This document shows positions 1-9,065 of a stretch of 64,000 nucleotides of DNA, one piece after another (the stretch's first letter is position 1; every line of letters starts with the position of its first letter). The DNA comes from JAILEN01 sp036723975 (GTDB taxonomy: Bacteria > Bacillota > Clostridia > Lachnospirales > Lachnospiraceae): contig DAIMGJ010000005.1 in assembly GCA_036723975.1 (NCBI GenBank), positions 1-64,000 of the forward strand, written 5' to 3'. The notes under the pieces are model-generated. The model was given only the letters and a program-made list of their open reading frames with translations, was not told the origin of the DNA and searched no databases. Made by a program: the position numbers and the translations under genes.

Positions 1-10
1 AATAGCGCAT

Positions 11-47
11 AAAAAACCCCTTTCTCTGGTTGTCCAGAAAAAGGGGT
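11..47 (-). terminator. Intrinsic terminator downstream of guaB
   Basis: Near-perfect inverted repeat with arms at 16-29 and 34-47 and a 4-nt loop. Six A residues at 11-16 read as a U-tract on the minus strand. It lies about 40 nt past the guaB stop codon, so it most likely ends guaB transcription. Confidence 0.85.
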
Positions 48-86
48 ACATATCAGTTCTTACCTTCGCTGCGCCAGGCAGCGTTT

Positions 87-1550
87 TTACTCTACCGAAT
101 AGTTCGGAGCTTCTTTTGTAATATGAATGTCATGTGGATGAGATTCCTTTAAGGAAGCTGCAGAAATCTTTACGAATTTACCGCGTTCATGCAATTCCTC
201 AATCGTAGGACATCCGCAATATCCCATACCGGAGCGAATACCGCCCACCAACTGGAATACAACATCCTCTAAGGATCCTTTGTAAGCTACGCGGCCTTCC
301 ACACCTTCCGGAACCAGCTTCTTTGCACCTTCCTGGAAGTAACGATCCTTAGAACCGTTTTCCATCGCTGCGATGGAGCCCATACCACGGTATACCTTAA
401 ACTTACGTCCCTGATATAATTCAAACTCACCCGGAGCTTCGTCACATCCTGCAAACATAGATCCCATCATGCATACGGAACCACCGGCTGCAAGTGCCTT
501 TGTCATATCACCGGAGAACTTAATACCACCGTCTGCGATAATCGGTATATCGTATTTCTTTGCAACTTCATAAGCATCCATAATAGCAGAAACCTGAGGA
601 ACACCGATACCGGCAACCACACGAGTCGTACAAATAGATCCCGGTCCGATACCAATCTTAACCGCATCTGCACCGGCTTCAATCAAAGCCTTGGTTGCTT
701 CACCTGTTGCAACATTTCCTGCGATTACCTGAAGGTCCGGATATTTTGCTTTGATTTCTTTTACAGCATTAATAATATTCTTAGAATGTCCGTGAGCGGA
801 GTCAACAACAATTACGTCTACGGAAGCCTTTACCAAAGCATCCACGCGATCCATCATATTTGCGGTGATTCCTACACCTGCTCCGCAAAGAAGTCTTCCC
901 TGTGCATCCTTTGCAGAAAGAGGATACTGAATCTGCTTTTCAATGTCCTTGATGGTAATCAGACCACGCAGGCAGAGGTTCTCATCAACAATCGGCAACT
1001 TTTCCTTGCGTGCTTTACCTAAAATCTTCTTTGCCTCATCTAAAGTAATGCCAACCGGAGCTGTAATCAGATTCTCGGAAGTCATGCACTCGGAAATCTT
1101 CTTTGAGTAATCTTCTTCGAACTTCAAGTCACGGTTTGTAATAATACCAATTAATTTGCCGCCCTGCTTACCGCCTTCGGTAATCGGCACACCGGAAATA
1201 CGAAACTTAGCCATAAGTTCATCCGCATCGCGAAGTGTATGATCCGGAGATAAAAAGAAAGGATCTGTAATAACACCATTTTCGGAACGTTTTACTTTAT
1301 CTACCTCTTCTGCCTGTGCTTCGATGGACATATTCTTGTGGATGATACCGATACCACCCTGACGAGCCATGGCAATTGCCATTCTGTGCTCCGTAACCGT
1401 ATCCATAGCCGCTGACATCATTGGAATATTTAAACGAATCTTTTTTGTAAGGTTAGTCGATAAATCAATCATGTTAGGAGTAACCTCAGAATACTGAGGC
1501 ACCAAAAGTACGTCGTCAAAAGTAATTCCATCACCGATAATGGTTGCCAT
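87..1550 (-). CDS. guaB: IMP dehydrogenase
   Basis: Converts IMP to XMP with NAD+, the committed step of GMP synthesis, in the cytoplasm. The 487-residue length is normal for bacterial IMPDH. The N-terminus carries the family's FDDVLLVPQYSEV segment, followed by the TIM-barrel strand with MSAAMDTVTE. A CBS-pair insert spans roughly residues 95-205 (GVPITEGGKQGGKLIGIIT, LRGLITIKDIEKQ). The catalytic loop GPGSICTTRVVAG, with the active cysteine near residue 305, and the mobile flap region with YRGMGSIAAM are present. It is preceded by a good promoter (1602-1631) and followed by a terminator (11-47), so it is probably transcribed alone. The ATG at 1550 is preceded by an AGAGAGG-like ribosome site. 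Nothing odd. Confidence 0.97.
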   Translation of the reverse strand: MATIIGDGITFDDVLLVPQYSEVTPNMIDLSTNLTKKIRLNIPMMSAAMDTVTEHRMAIAMARQGGIGIIHKNMSIEAQAEEVDKVKRSENGVITDPFFLSPDHTLRDADELMAKFRISGVPITEGGKQGGKLIGIITNRDLKFEEDYSKKISECMTSENLITAPVGITLDEAKKILGKARKEKLPIVDENLCLRGLITIKDIEKQIQYPLSAKDAQGRLLCGAGVGITANMMDRVDALVKASVDVIVVDSAHGHSKNIINAVKEIKAKYPDLQVIAGNVATGEATKALIEAGADAVKIGIGPGSICTTRVVAGIGVPQVSAIMDAYEVAKKYDIPIIADGGIKFSGDMTKALAAGGSVCMMGSMFAGCDEAPGEFELYQGRKFKVYRGMGSIAAMENGSKDRYFQEGAKKLVPEGVEGRVAYKGSLEDVVFQLVGGIRSGMGYCGCPTIEELHERGKFVKISAASLKESHPHDIHITKEAPNYSVE

Positions 1551-1601
1551 TTTAAAATCCTCTCTTTCTTAAATGCTTAAAAATATTTTTAAATTGTCAA
1601 A

Positions 1602-1631
1602 ATTCTAGCAAAAAAACGCATAAAGTGTCAA
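1602..1631 (-). promoter_or_regulatory. guaB promoter
   Basis: On the minus strand, TTGACA (1626-1631) and TAGAAT (1602-1607) are separated by 18 nt, a close match to a housekeeping sigma-A promoter. It is about 50 nt upstream of the guaB start. No purine riboswitch fold was apparent in the short leader. Confidence 0.7.
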
Positions 1632-1702
1632 CGATTATATTGACAAAAAATCAAATTGTAAATGAATATAAATCCAGTTAAAGATGAATTAATTTTCACT
1701 TT

Positions 1703-1739
1703 TAAAAAATACGGAGAATTTCTTATTTGAAATTCTCCG
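1703..1739 (-). terminator. Intrinsic terminator downstream of recN
   Basis: Perfect 11-bp stem (1712-1722 with 1729-1739) and 6-nt loop, with an A-rich run at 1703-1710 that reads as a U-tract on the minus strand. It is a few bases past the recN stop and ends the long xse/isp/dxs/nadK/argR/recN run. Confidence 0.88.
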
Positions 1740-1745
1740 CCTTTA

Positions 1746-3458
1746 TTATAAGACAAGTGTTTTTTTCTTTTCATCTGCCAATTCTTTTAGTTCCCTGGCA
1801 TTTTCAATTGTGGCATTTGTAATCTCTGCGCCGCCTACCATACGTGCCAGCTCATTTGTTACCTGAGTCGCATATAACTCCTGAATGGTGGAAATGGTAG
1901 AAATCCCCCTGTCACTTCCGATGCTTTCTCCGGTAACCACATCCTTTTCAATTAAGAAATGATGATCCGCCATAGCGGCAATCTGTGGCAAGTGGGTAAT
2001 TAAGATCACCTGATGTGCGCGGGATACAAGGTAAATCTTTTCGGAAACTGCCTGTGCCGTACGACCGGAAATGCCGGCATCAATCTCATCAAAGATCAAC
2101 GTATCAATCGAATCAGACTGTGCCAAAATGGTCTTAATCGCAAGCATGACACGGGACAGCTCACCACCGGATGCTATATCCTTTAATGGACGCATAGGCT
2201 CTCCCGGATTTGTGGAAATCATAAATTCCGCCTCGTCATAGCCATTGGCACCGTAATCCGGTGTCTTTGAAAACTCCATGGAAAACTTTACATCCAAAAA
2301 GTTTAAATCCAAAAGTGCATCCTTTACAAGCGCACACAATGTCACTGCCTTGGACTGACGAAGAACAGAAAGCTGGGAAGAAAGATTCTCCACCTTTTTC
2401 TTTGCCTCGTTTAATTCCTTTTCCAGGTTAAAAAGATAGGTATCATAATCTTTTAGTTGTTGTATACGGTTTGTCTTTTCTTCCAATGCATGAAGCACGT
2501 CTTCGATGGTACGACCGTATTTTCCTTTTAAGTCATTCACCTCGTTCAAACGATTCTCCACTTCGGCAAATCGTTCTCCCGCGAATTCCATATCATCGAT
2601 ATAATCAGAAATACCGCGGTTGAAATCAGAAAGAATAGACTCCACATCTGATAACGCAGAAATCAAATCAGACAGACCCTCATCATAGTCTTCCACACTA
2701 CGAAGCGCACGAAGGGCACGTCCTATTTTTTCGGAACTTCCCCCTGCGGAATCTCCGCATTCGCCGTACGCCTCATTTAACGCGTCGGAAATCTTTCTGG
2801 CGTTGGAAAGCTTTTTATATTCTGCTTCTAATTCCTCGTCTTCACCGACCTTAAGTTTTGCAGCTGAAATCTCTTCTGTTTCGTGCTCCAAAAAAGAAAG
2901 CTCTCTTACACGCTCGGATTCATCGGTGTTGGCAGAATCGAATTCCTTTTTCTTTTCTATATAAAGACGATAAGCATCTGATACATCAGCTTTTAAAGAA
3001 GAAATACTCTCTCCTCCGAAATCGTCTAAAAGTTCCAAATGTTTTTTCTTATGTAGTAGAGACTGGTTCTCATGCTGGCCATAAATATCCAAAAGAAGTG
3101 CACCTACTTCTTTTAACTTGGATGCAGGAAAAGTTTCTCCGTTAATCTTTGCAGACGAACGATCTCCCGTAATCTTTCGTGATAGAATCACTTCATTTTC
3201 TTCAACGGTAATATCCATGGCACGCAATGTCTTTGCCTCTACGTCGCTGATACGAAATACCGCTTCCACCAGTGCCTCTTTTTCAGGATCCCGCAGGGCA
3301 TCAAAAGAAGCCTTCTCTCCCAAGGCGAGAGAAAGCGCACCTAATATAATGGACTTACCTGCTCCGGTTTCACCGGTAAGGATGTTAAGACCATCACCGA
3401 ATGTGATGTCTTCTTCATGAATTAAAGCTAAGTTTTTGACGTGTAAATTTAAAAGCAT
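1746..3458 (-). CDS. recN: DNA repair protein RecN
   Basis: SMC-like ATPase acting in recombinational repair of double-strand breaks; 570 residues, usual for the family. The Walker A sequence GETGAGKSII is near residue 30. A long central coiled-coil region covers about residues 150-370. The ABC-type signature GGELSRVMLAIKT and Walker B LIFDEIDAGIS lie in the C-terminal third, followed by the H-loop ILITHLPQIAAMADHH. The start ATG at 3458 has a GGAGGAA ribosome site 4-5 nt upstream. It follows argR, a pairing common in Firmicutes, with an 88-nt gap in which no clear promoter or hairpin is visible. A terminator follows at 1703-1739. Confidence 0.96.
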   Translation of the reverse strand: MLLNLHVKNLALIHEEDITFGDGLNILTGETGAGKSIILGALSLALGEKASFDALRDPEKEALVEAVFRISDVEAKTLRAMDITVEENEVILSRKITGDRSSAKINGETFPASKLKEVGALLLDIYGQHENQSLLHKKKHLELLDDFGGESISSLKADVSDAYRLYIEKKKEFDSANTDESERVRELSFLEHETEEISAAKLKVGEDEELEAEYKKLSNARKISDALNEAYGECGDSAGGSSEKIGRALRALRSVEDYDEGLSDLISALSDVESILSDFNRGISDYIDDMEFAGERFAEVENRLNEVNDLKGKYGRTIEDVLHALEEKTNRIQQLKDYDTYLFNLEKELNEAKKKVENLSSQLSVLRQSKAVTLCALVKDALLDLNFLDVKFSMEFSKTPDYGANGYDEAEFMISTNPGEPMRPLKDIASGGELSRVMLAIKTILAQSDSIDTLIFDEIDAGISGRTAQAVSEKIYLVSRAHQVILITHLPQIAAMADHHFLIEKDVVTGESIGSDRGISTISTIQELYATQVTNELARMVGGAEITNATIENARELKELADEKKKTLVL

Positions 3459-3546
3459 AATTCCTCCACTATGCTCTTCCTACAATGATTACTATATCAA
3501 AGGAATCCGTTTTCCATCAACAAAAAAGAAAAGATTTAATAAATTC

Positions 3547-3999
3547 TTAATAATTTAAGATATCTTCCAATTTGCGCATGACCGTGACAGTATCTTCCAC
3601 ACTGCGCACCGCACACATCACCGTGTCATCTCCGGCGATGGAGCCCACCACTTCCGGAAACTCCATATCATCCAATGCTGCAGCCACCGCCATAGCCATA
3701 CCGGATACCGTACGAATCACTAAAATATTCATAGCTGTATCCATGGATAAAAAGGCATCCCGAAAAATGCGATGATACTTTTCCGACAAGTCTTCCTCTG
3801 TCTTTCGATATGCCACATAACGAAGTTTTCCATCGGAAAGCGCCACCTTGGTCAAATTCATCTCCCGAATATCACGGGAAACCGTGGCCTGTGTCACATG
3901 GTAACCGGCATGATTTAATTCATCCAAGAGTTCTTCCTGGGTACCGATTTCCTTTTTTACAATCAAATCCAGAATCTTGTTCTGACGTTCTGTTTTCAT
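3547..3999 (-). CDS. argR: Arginine repressor ArgR/AhrC
   Basis: Transcriptional regulator of arginine metabolism; 150 residues, the normal size. The N-terminal winged-helix domain covers about residues 1-70 (TERQNKILDLI, HVTQATVSRDIREMNL). The C-terminal hexamerisation and arginine-binding domain contains the diagnostic GDDT motif in GSIAGDDTVMCAV. It lies immediately downstream of nadK: the nadK stop (4000-4002) abuts the argR ATG (3997-3999), and the AGGAGAG ribosome site lies inside the end of nadK, which suggests translational coupling. No arginine biosynthesis genes are in the window, so its targets lie elsewhere. Confidence 0.95.
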   Translation of the reverse strand: MKTERQNKILDLIVKKEIGTQEELLDELNHAGYHVTQATVSRDIREMNLTKVALSDGKLRYVAYRKTEEDLSEKYHRIFRDAFLSMDTAMNILVIRTVSGMAMAVAAALDDMEFPEVVGSIAGDDTVMCAVRSVEDTVTVMRKLEDILNY

Positions 4000-4848
4000 T
4001 TAGCTCTCCTGCATCTTATTTCGCATACGTTCCAAAAAATTCATCTGGCTCATAAAAATCATCTTTGTCTTACGGGAAGATTTTTTTACCACCAGTTTTT
4101 CCCCCGGCTCGATGGTGACCGGATAACTTCCGTCAAACAGAATCGTGGCAATTTCCTGGGACGTATGGCGTCTCGGAGTAATCTCCACGGAAATCTCATC
4201 ATTTGGATCCAGAACAATACTTCTGGAAGTCAAAGTATGTGGGTTTAACGGAGTCATCAAAATTGCTTCCGTCTTAGGATCTACAATAGGTCCATTGGCA
4301 GAAAGGTTATATGCCGTGGAACCGGTGGGGGTAGCAAAAATCATGCCGTCACCGGAAATAGAATAAAGATATTCCCCATTGATGTAGACTGCCAATCGAA
4401 CCACAGATTTGGCTTCATTGGTAGAGATCACAACATCGTTAAGCGCATGCTGGACCTTAGTGGCAGAGCCATCCTCATGTTCCACATAGCCGTCCAACAT
4501 CATACGCTCTTCTATCTCAAAGTCATCTTCAAACATGCGATCAATGGCATTTTTGATATTGTCTTCATTTAAATCGCAAAGATATCCAAGATGACCGTGG
4601 TTTACACCGATCAGTGGTACATTTAAAGATACCGTGGTTTGTGCAATGCGAACCAAAGTTCCGTCACCACCTACGGTAAAGATGGCTTCCACCCCCTCCG
4701 GTACATCAACCGTTTCGCTGCTGGTATCACGAGGGCGCGCCACAACAGAAACCGTTCCGCCTTTTTTCTCGATATACGATTGCAGTTCCTGCGTGAACGG
4801 ATTTTCCAGTTCTCTCTCATTTTTTGTAACAATCAAGTAGTTTTTCAT
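4000..4848 (-). CDS. nadK: NAD kinase
   Basis: Phosphorylates NAD+ to NADP+. The signature VGGDGTLVRIAQ is near residue 60, and the family segments SISGDGMIFATPTGSTAY and NPHTLTSRSIVL are present. The reading frame stays open to 4941. I place the start at the ATG at 4848 (MKNYLIVTKNERE), because it has an AAAGGGAAA ribosome site just upstream and gives a typical length of about 282 residues. The 31 extra upstream residues resemble no NAD kinase and run into palindromic element A. It is normally grouped with tlyA, argR and recN in Clostridia. Here it is separated from tlyA by about 400 nt of palindromic DNA. Confidence 0.95.
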   Translation of the reverse strand: MKNYLIVTKNERELENPFTQELQSYIEKKGGTVSVVARPRDTSSETVDVPEGVEAIFTVGGDGTLVRIAQTTVSLNVPLIGVNHGHLGYLCDLNEDNIKNAIDRMFEDDFEIEERMMLDGYVEHEDGSATKVQHALNDVVISTNEAKSVVRLAVYINGEYLYSISGDGMIFATPTGSTAYNLSANGPIVDPKTEAILMTPLNPHTLTSRSIVLDPNDEISVEITPRRHTSQEIATILFDGSYPVTIEPGEKLVVKKSSRKTKMIFMSQMNFLERMRNKMQES

Positions 4849-4882
4849 ATTTCCCTTTTCCTTTTTGCTAAATAATAAATAA

Positions 4883-5099
4883 CAATTTACCTGATAAAAC
4901 GCTACCCGTATTTGGAGTGAATGAAGATATTTCCTCGGCACCGTCTCCGCTTCACCTCATCCCGGCGAACATCCGTAATGCTCACTCCTAAAGTCGTGAG
5001 CTTAACGGCTGTACGCAGTGTATTCGGAGCGCTCCGCGGATGACTATTCGGAAATATCTCATTCATCCAAATACTGCGTAATATAAACTGGTAAATTGG
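4883..5099. repeat. Large palindromic intergenic element A
   Basis: Long imperfect inverted repeat. The outer arms pair CAATTTACC (from 4883) with GGTAAATTG (ending 5099). A second arm pair of about 26 nt lies at 4907-4934 and 5050-5075. The interior of about 115 nt has higher GC than the flanks. It sits between tlyA and nadK and would form a very stable RNA or DNA hairpin. An open frame across it (minus strand 4902-5231) is an artefact of the palindrome. It is a different family from element B by sequence. Confidence 0.75.
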
Positions 5100-5235
5100 A
5101 ATTTCAGCATGTAATACTCTCACAAGGACGTCCGCAACGCGGGCACTTAACGAACGAAGTGAGTTTAGTACCCTTGCGTGAGGACACGGCGATAGCGAAT
5201 CCGGTGAGAGTATTACATGTTGAACTTCCATTTAG
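5093..5235. repeat. Large palindromic intergenic element B (same family as 43415-43560)
   Basis: Inverted arms at 5098-5123 and 5204-5229 pair over 24 of 26 positions. The core of about 80 nt is nearly identical, in reverse orientation as written, to the core of the element between coaE and the FtsA-like gene near 43445-43535: shared segments include GGATTCGCTATCGCCGTG, CCTCACGCAAGGGTACTAA and GCCCGCGTTGCGGACGTCC. The arms differ between the two copies while keeping their own complementarity. That points to a dispersed repeat family under selection for a hairpin. Confidence 0.8.
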
Positions 5236-5247
5236 TAAGATAAATTG

Positions 5248-6063
5248 CTATTTATCTAATGCATCATGTGAAGATTTTACAATATCTTCTGCAACAGAAT
5301 TCCAATCGATATCATTATTCGTCATATCAGTTTTACGCAAGTGAATAAGATACTCTATATTTCCCTCCGGACCTTTGACCGGAGAAAAGCTAAGTCCCAA
5401 CACCGCAAATCCGTTAGAGGTCGCATAGGAGATGACATTTTGAATCACTTCAATGTGAACGTTTTTATCACGGACAACGCCCTTCTTTCCGACTTTTTCC
5501 TTGCCGGCTTCAAACTGTGGCTTAATGAGGCACACCATTTCACCGCCGTCCTTTAGCAGTTCTTTTGCCGCAGGAAGCACCTTTGACAAAGAGATAAACG
5601 ATACGTCCACAGACGCAAAATCTAGCTGTTCCCCAATATTCTCAGGCGTCACATAGCGGATGTTGGTTTTTTCCATACAAACCACACGCGGATCCTGACG
5701 AAGTTTCCATGCAAACTGTCCATAGCCTACATCCACTGCAAAAACCTTTGCTGCTCCGTTTTGAAGCATACAATCCGTGAAGCCTCCGGTGGATGCTCCG
5801 ATATCCATGCAAACCATACCCTCAAGTGTAATGGGGAATTCCTGCATAGCCTTTTCCAGTTTTAATCCGCCACGACTGACATATTTCAACTGCTCGCCGT
5901 GGATCTCGATATTTGCATTAATGGGAAATGTACTTCCGGCTTTGTCCTCACGCTGGTTTTCCACAAAAACATCACCGGCCATAATCATGGTCTTTGCCTT
6001 TTCCCTGGAAGGGGCAAGACCTCGATTTACCAAAAGCACATCCAATCGTTCTTTTTCTTTCAT
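5248..6063 (-). CDS. tlyA: TlyA family S4-domain rRNA (cytidine-2'-O)-methyltransferase
   Basis: 271 residues, as expected for TlyA/YqxC. An N-terminal S4 RNA-binding domain (ERLDVLLVNRGLAPSREKAK, residues about 4-60) is followed by an FtsJ/RrmJ-type Rossmann methyltransferase. The SAM-binding motif is MDIGASTGGFTDCMLQNGA and the next strand is VFAVDVGYGQFAWKL; LIKPQFEAGKEKVGKKGVVR follows in the C-terminal half. Family members methylate 16S/23S rRNA; some were named haemolysins, a role not implied here. It starts 1 nt after dxs ends, with its ribosome site (AGGAT) inside dxs, so it is co-transcribed in the isoprenoid/exo VII operon. Confidence 0.93.
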   Translation of the reverse strand: MKEKERLDVLLVNRGLAPSREKAKTMIMAGDVFVENQREDKAGSTFPINANIEIHGEQLKYVSRGGLKLEKAMQEFPITLEGMVCMDIGASTGGFTDCMLQNGAAKVFAVDVGYGQFAWKLRQDPRVVCMEKTNIRYVTPENIGEQLDFASVDVSFISLSKVLPAAKELLKDGGEMVCLIKPQFEAGKEKVGKKGVVRDKNVHIEVIQNVISYATSNGFAVLGLSFSPVKGPEGNIEYLIHLRKTDMTNNDIDWNSVAEDIVKSSHDALDK

Positions 6064-6064
6064 A

Positions 6065-7927
6065 CTATATCCTGCTTAAAATTGCTTCCACTTTCTTTTT
6101 CACGCCATTGGTGTCAATTTCAAGATGCTCTTTTAACACTTCCACCGCACCATGCTGGATAAACTCATCCGGAATACCGACACATTCTGTGATGCCCTGA
6201 TACTCCAACTTGTTTAAAACGCAAAGCACGGACTCGCCGAATCCGCCACAGAGTGCATTTTCTTCCATGGTAACAATGGCTTTATATTTTCCGCAAGCCT
6301 TTTGTAAATACTCCCCATCCAAAGGCTTGGCAAATCTGGCATTGCAAACCGCAATGGAAATCCCTTTTTCCAAAAAGGCTTCCCGAACCTTCATTGCGGT
6401 ATCTACCATGCTGCCGATGGCAAAAAGCAAAATATCGCCCTCTTCCTCCAAAGGCTCCGCTTTTCCCAAAACAATCTTTTTTCGATAATTCTTATAAGCG
6501 ACGATTGCCTCACCGCGGGGATAACGAAGTGCGATTGGTCCATCATAGTCCACAGCAAACTTCATCATATCGGAAAGCTCGTACTTGTTCTTCGGCGCCA
6601 TCACCGTCATGTTCGGCATGGAAGAAAGATAAGACAAATCGAAGACTCCCTGATGTGTCACTCCGTCTTTTCCAACCAATCCGGCACGATCTATAGCAAA
6701 TACCACGTGTAAATTTTGCACGCATACATCATGCAAAATCTGATCATAAGCACGCTGCAGGAAGGAGGAATATACTGCCACTACAGGCTTTAGCCCCTCA
6801 CAAGCCATTGCTGCAGCAAAGGTCACCGCATGTTCTTCTGCGATTCCCACATCAAAAAATCGTTCCGGGAACATATTATGGAATCGCTTTAATCCGGTAC
6901 CGTCCATCATGGCTGCCGTTATGGCAACTACCTTTTTGTCACGGTCTCCCATTTTTCGCATTACGGTAGAAAAAATATCCGTATAAGATGGCTTCTTGCT
7001 TTTCAGCGGAAGACCCTTTTCTTTATCAAAGGGATCCGTTCCGTGGAATCTGGAAGGATGCCGAACCGCAGGTTCAAATCCCTTTCCCTTCTTGGTCAAA
7101 ACGTGCACCAGTACCGGTCCCTTAAACTGGGATGCCTGTTGGAACATTTTTACCATTTCATCCACATTGTGACCATCCACCGGGCCCAGATACAAAATAC
7201 CCAGTTCCTCAAATACCATTCCCGGAATCATCAAATTCTTGATGGAGTTCTTTACTTTTCGGATACCGGAAACCATATGGTCACCCACCGCCGGGATTTT
7301 TTCCAAGGTGTTTTGTACCCCTTCTTTTAATCCGGTGTACTTGCTGGAGGTACGAAGGCGAGACAAATGGGTGGACATACCGCCCACGTTTTCGGAAATG
7401 GACATATTGTTATCGTTTAAAACGATGATGTAATTACTGCCCAAAAGAGCCGCATTGTTTAATGCCTCATATACCATACCTCCGGTTAAAGAACCATCTC
7501 CGATAACAGATACCACCGAATAGTCATCGTGATTCAAATCTCTTGCTGCAGCAAACCCCAAGCCTGCAGAAATCGAGGTGGAAGAATGTCCCACTCCAAA
7601 TGCATCACACTCGCTTTCATCACGCTTTGGGAATCCTGCGATTCCGCCATAAGAACGCAAAGTATCAAATTCTTCTTTTCGCCCGGTTAAAATCTTATGG
7701 GTATAAGACTGATGTCCCACATCAAAAATAATCTTATCCTTGGCGGGATCAAAGCACAGATGCAGAGCCATAGTAAGCTCCACTGCCCCCAAATTGGACG
7801 CCAAATGACCACCGGTATGAGAAATGGTATCGATTAAAAATGCCCGTATCTCATCCGGTAAAACTTTTAATTCTTCGGTTGTAAGCTTTCTAATATCACC
7901 GGTTTGGTGAATCTTTTCCAATGCCAT
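6065..7927 (-). CDS. dxs: 1-deoxy-D-xylulose-5-phosphate synthase
   Basis: Thiamine-diphosphate enzyme condensing pyruvate and glyceraldehyde-3-phosphate, the first step of the MEP isoprenoid pathway. The 620-residue length is normal. It has the transketolase-type histidine segment DVGHQSYTHKILTGR and the TPP/Mg motif GDGSLTGGMVYEALNNA. The middle domain carries GIAEEHAVTFAAAMA, and RAGLVGKDGVTHQGVFDL follows. The C-terminal domain is complete. It lies directly downstream of ispA (stop 7930-7932 against start 7925-7927). No clear Shine-Dalgarno precedes the ATG, so translation is probably coupled to ispA. Confidence 0.97.
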   Translation of the reverse strand: MALEKIHQTGDIRKLTTEELKVLPDEIRAFLIDTISHTGGHLASNLGAVELTMALHLCFDPAKDKIIFDVGHQSYTHKILTGRKEEFDTLRSYGGIAGFPKRDESECDAFGVGHSSTSISAGLGFAAARDLNHDDYSVVSVIGDGSLTGGMVYEALNNAALLGSNYIIVLNDNNMSISENVGGMSTHLSRLRTSSKYTGLKEGVQNTLEKIPAVGDHMVSGIRKVKNSIKNLMIPGMVFEELGILYLGPVDGHNVDEMVKMFQQASQFKGPVLVHVLTKKGKGFEPAVRHPSRFHGTDPFDKEKGLPLKSKKPSYTDIFSTVMRKMGDRDKKVVAITAAMMDGTGLKRFHNMFPERFFDVGIAEEHAVTFAAAMACEGLKPVVAVYSSFLQRAYDQILHDVCVQNLHVVFAIDRAGLVGKDGVTHQGVFDLSYLSSMPNMTVMAPKNKYELSDMMKFAVDYDGPIALRYPRGEAIVAYKNYRKKIVLGKAEPLEEEGDILLFAIGSMVDTAMKVREAFLEKGISIAVCNARFAKPLDGEYLQKACGKYKAIVTMEENALCGGFGESVLCVLNKLEYQGITECVGIPDEFIQHGAVEVLKEHLEIDTNGVKKKVEAILSRI

Positions 7928-7929
7928 AG

Positions 7930-8835
7930 TTACTTATTTCGATAAATCAATGCGTTTATCAATTCCTCTAAAAACATAGTATCCTTCTCCAGCGAGTGAA
8001 GAAGAGTGATTGCATCGTCGGAAAGACTTTTTACCCTCTCTTTGGATGCATCTATTCCATGTAATACTACATAGGTCGGTTTTTCATTTTTCTCATCACT
8101 TCCGATAGGTTTTCCAAGGGTAGCCTCATCTCCGATGACATCTAAAATATCATCTTGAATCTGAAAGGCCTCGCCCACCTTTTTAGCAACCATCTCTATG
8201 GTGGAGACTTCCTTTTCGGACGCCCCCGCTAATACAGCACCTATCATCATGGCGCATTCAATGAGTGCACCGGTTTTGTTATCAATAATAAAAGCCAATT
8301 GCTCTTCACTTAAGGCCAGGCCTTTTTTCTCGGCTTCCACGTCGCAAACCTGTCCACCAATCATGCCGTAGATGCCCGCTTTTTTCCCGAGAATCCTTAA
8401 TGCCTTGGGAATCCGCTTTCCAAGGACTTCCGCATCCGTGGTTTTATCAAAGGCCAAAAGCGCCGTTTCAAAAGCAAAGTTTAAAAGGGCATCTCCGCAC
8501 AAAACCCCCATGGCTTCTCCATAGACCGCATGTGTTGTTGGCTTTCCGCGGCGAAGCAGATCATTGTCCATTGCCGGCAAATCATCGTGCACCAAAGAAT
8601 AGGTGTGAATCATCTCAAGGGCTGCCATAAAGGGTTCTACCACCAAATCTTTTCCGCCAAATGCGTGATACACTTCCTCCATAAGCATGGGGCGAAGTCG
8701 CTTACCACCCACACGCACGCTGTAATTCATCGCTTCAAGTACGGTTTTTTGAAATCCCTCTTCCTTTGGAAGATAAGATTCCAATACCGAATTGATATGC
8801 GTTACGTTTTCCTCCAGTCTCTCCTGAAACTCCAT
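7930..8835 (-). CDS. ispA: Polyprenyl (farnesyl/geranyl) diphosphate synthase
   Basis: Chain-elongating prenyltransferase of about 301 residues. The first aspartate-rich motif is seen in YSLVHDDLPAMDNDLLRRG and the second in FQIQDDILDVIGDEATLGK, both with intact aspartates. GGKRLRPML near residue 45 is the pyrophosphate-binding lysine/arginine segment. I use the ATG at 8835 (MEFQERLEEN), because AGGAA lies 6-8 nt upstream inside the end of xseB. An upstream in-frame start at 8868 would overlap xseB by 32 nt. The gene order xseA-xseB-ispA-dxs-tlyA is classic in Firmicutes. Confidence 0.95.
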   Translation of the reverse strand: MEFQERLEENVTHINSVLESYLPKEEGFQKTVLEAMNYSVRVGGKRLRPMLMEEVYHAFGGKDLVVEPFMAALEMIHTYSLVHDDLPAMDNDLLRRGKPTTHAVYGEAMGVLCGDALLNFAFETALLAFDKTTDAEVLGKRIPKALRILGKKAGIYGMIGGQVCDVEAEKKGLALSEEQLAFIIDNKTGALIECAMMIGAVLAGASEKEVSTIEMVAKKVGEAFQIQDDILDVIGDEATLGKPIGSDEKNEKPTYVVLHGIDASKERVKSLSDDAITLLHSLEKDTMFLEELINALIYRNK

Positions 8836-8836
8836 A

Positions 8837-9055
8837 TTATTCCTCATCAAAATCGGTAAGGGTACCATCTTCCTGCAGCACCTTCACCTTTTTTTCCACC
8901 TCGTCCAACTTTTCGTTGGCACCTTTTAAAACCTTCATACCTTCTTCGTATATCGCAAAACTCTCATCCAAGCTGATATCAGCGGCATCCATCTTTTTTA
9001 CCAGTTCATCCAGCTTATCCAGATCCTGTTCCAATGTGGTTTTCTTTGCTCCCAT
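8837..9055 (-). CDS. xseB: Exodeoxyribonuclease VII small subunit
   Basis: 72-residue small helical subunit. It carries the family core LEQDLDKLDELVKKMDAADI followed by SLDESFAIYEEGMKVLKGAN, and is acidic at the C-terminus. Several copies bind one XseA to form exonuclease VII, which degrades single-stranded DNA. It lies 10 nt downstream of xseA and 1 nt upstream of ispA. Confidence 0.94.
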   Translation of the reverse strand: MGAKKTTLEQDLDKLDELVKKMDAADISLDESFAIYEEGMKVLKGANEKLDEVEKKVKVLQEDGTLTDFDEE

Positions 9056-9065
9056 AGAATTCTCC

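Noticed and set aside
4902..5231. A 109-residue minus-strand frame between nadK and tlyA (MEVQHVILSPDSLSPCPHAR...)
   Set aside because: It spans palindromic elements A and B; both strands and several frames stay open because of the palindrome. No ribosome site or protein family fits.
5096..5344. An 82-residue plus-strand frame starting in palindromic element B
   Set aside because: Mirror image of the palindrome running into the antisense of tlyA.
7060..7082. tRNA-like GGTTCAAATCC sequence
   Set aside because: It lies within dxs coding sequence and no cloverleaf can be drawn around it.
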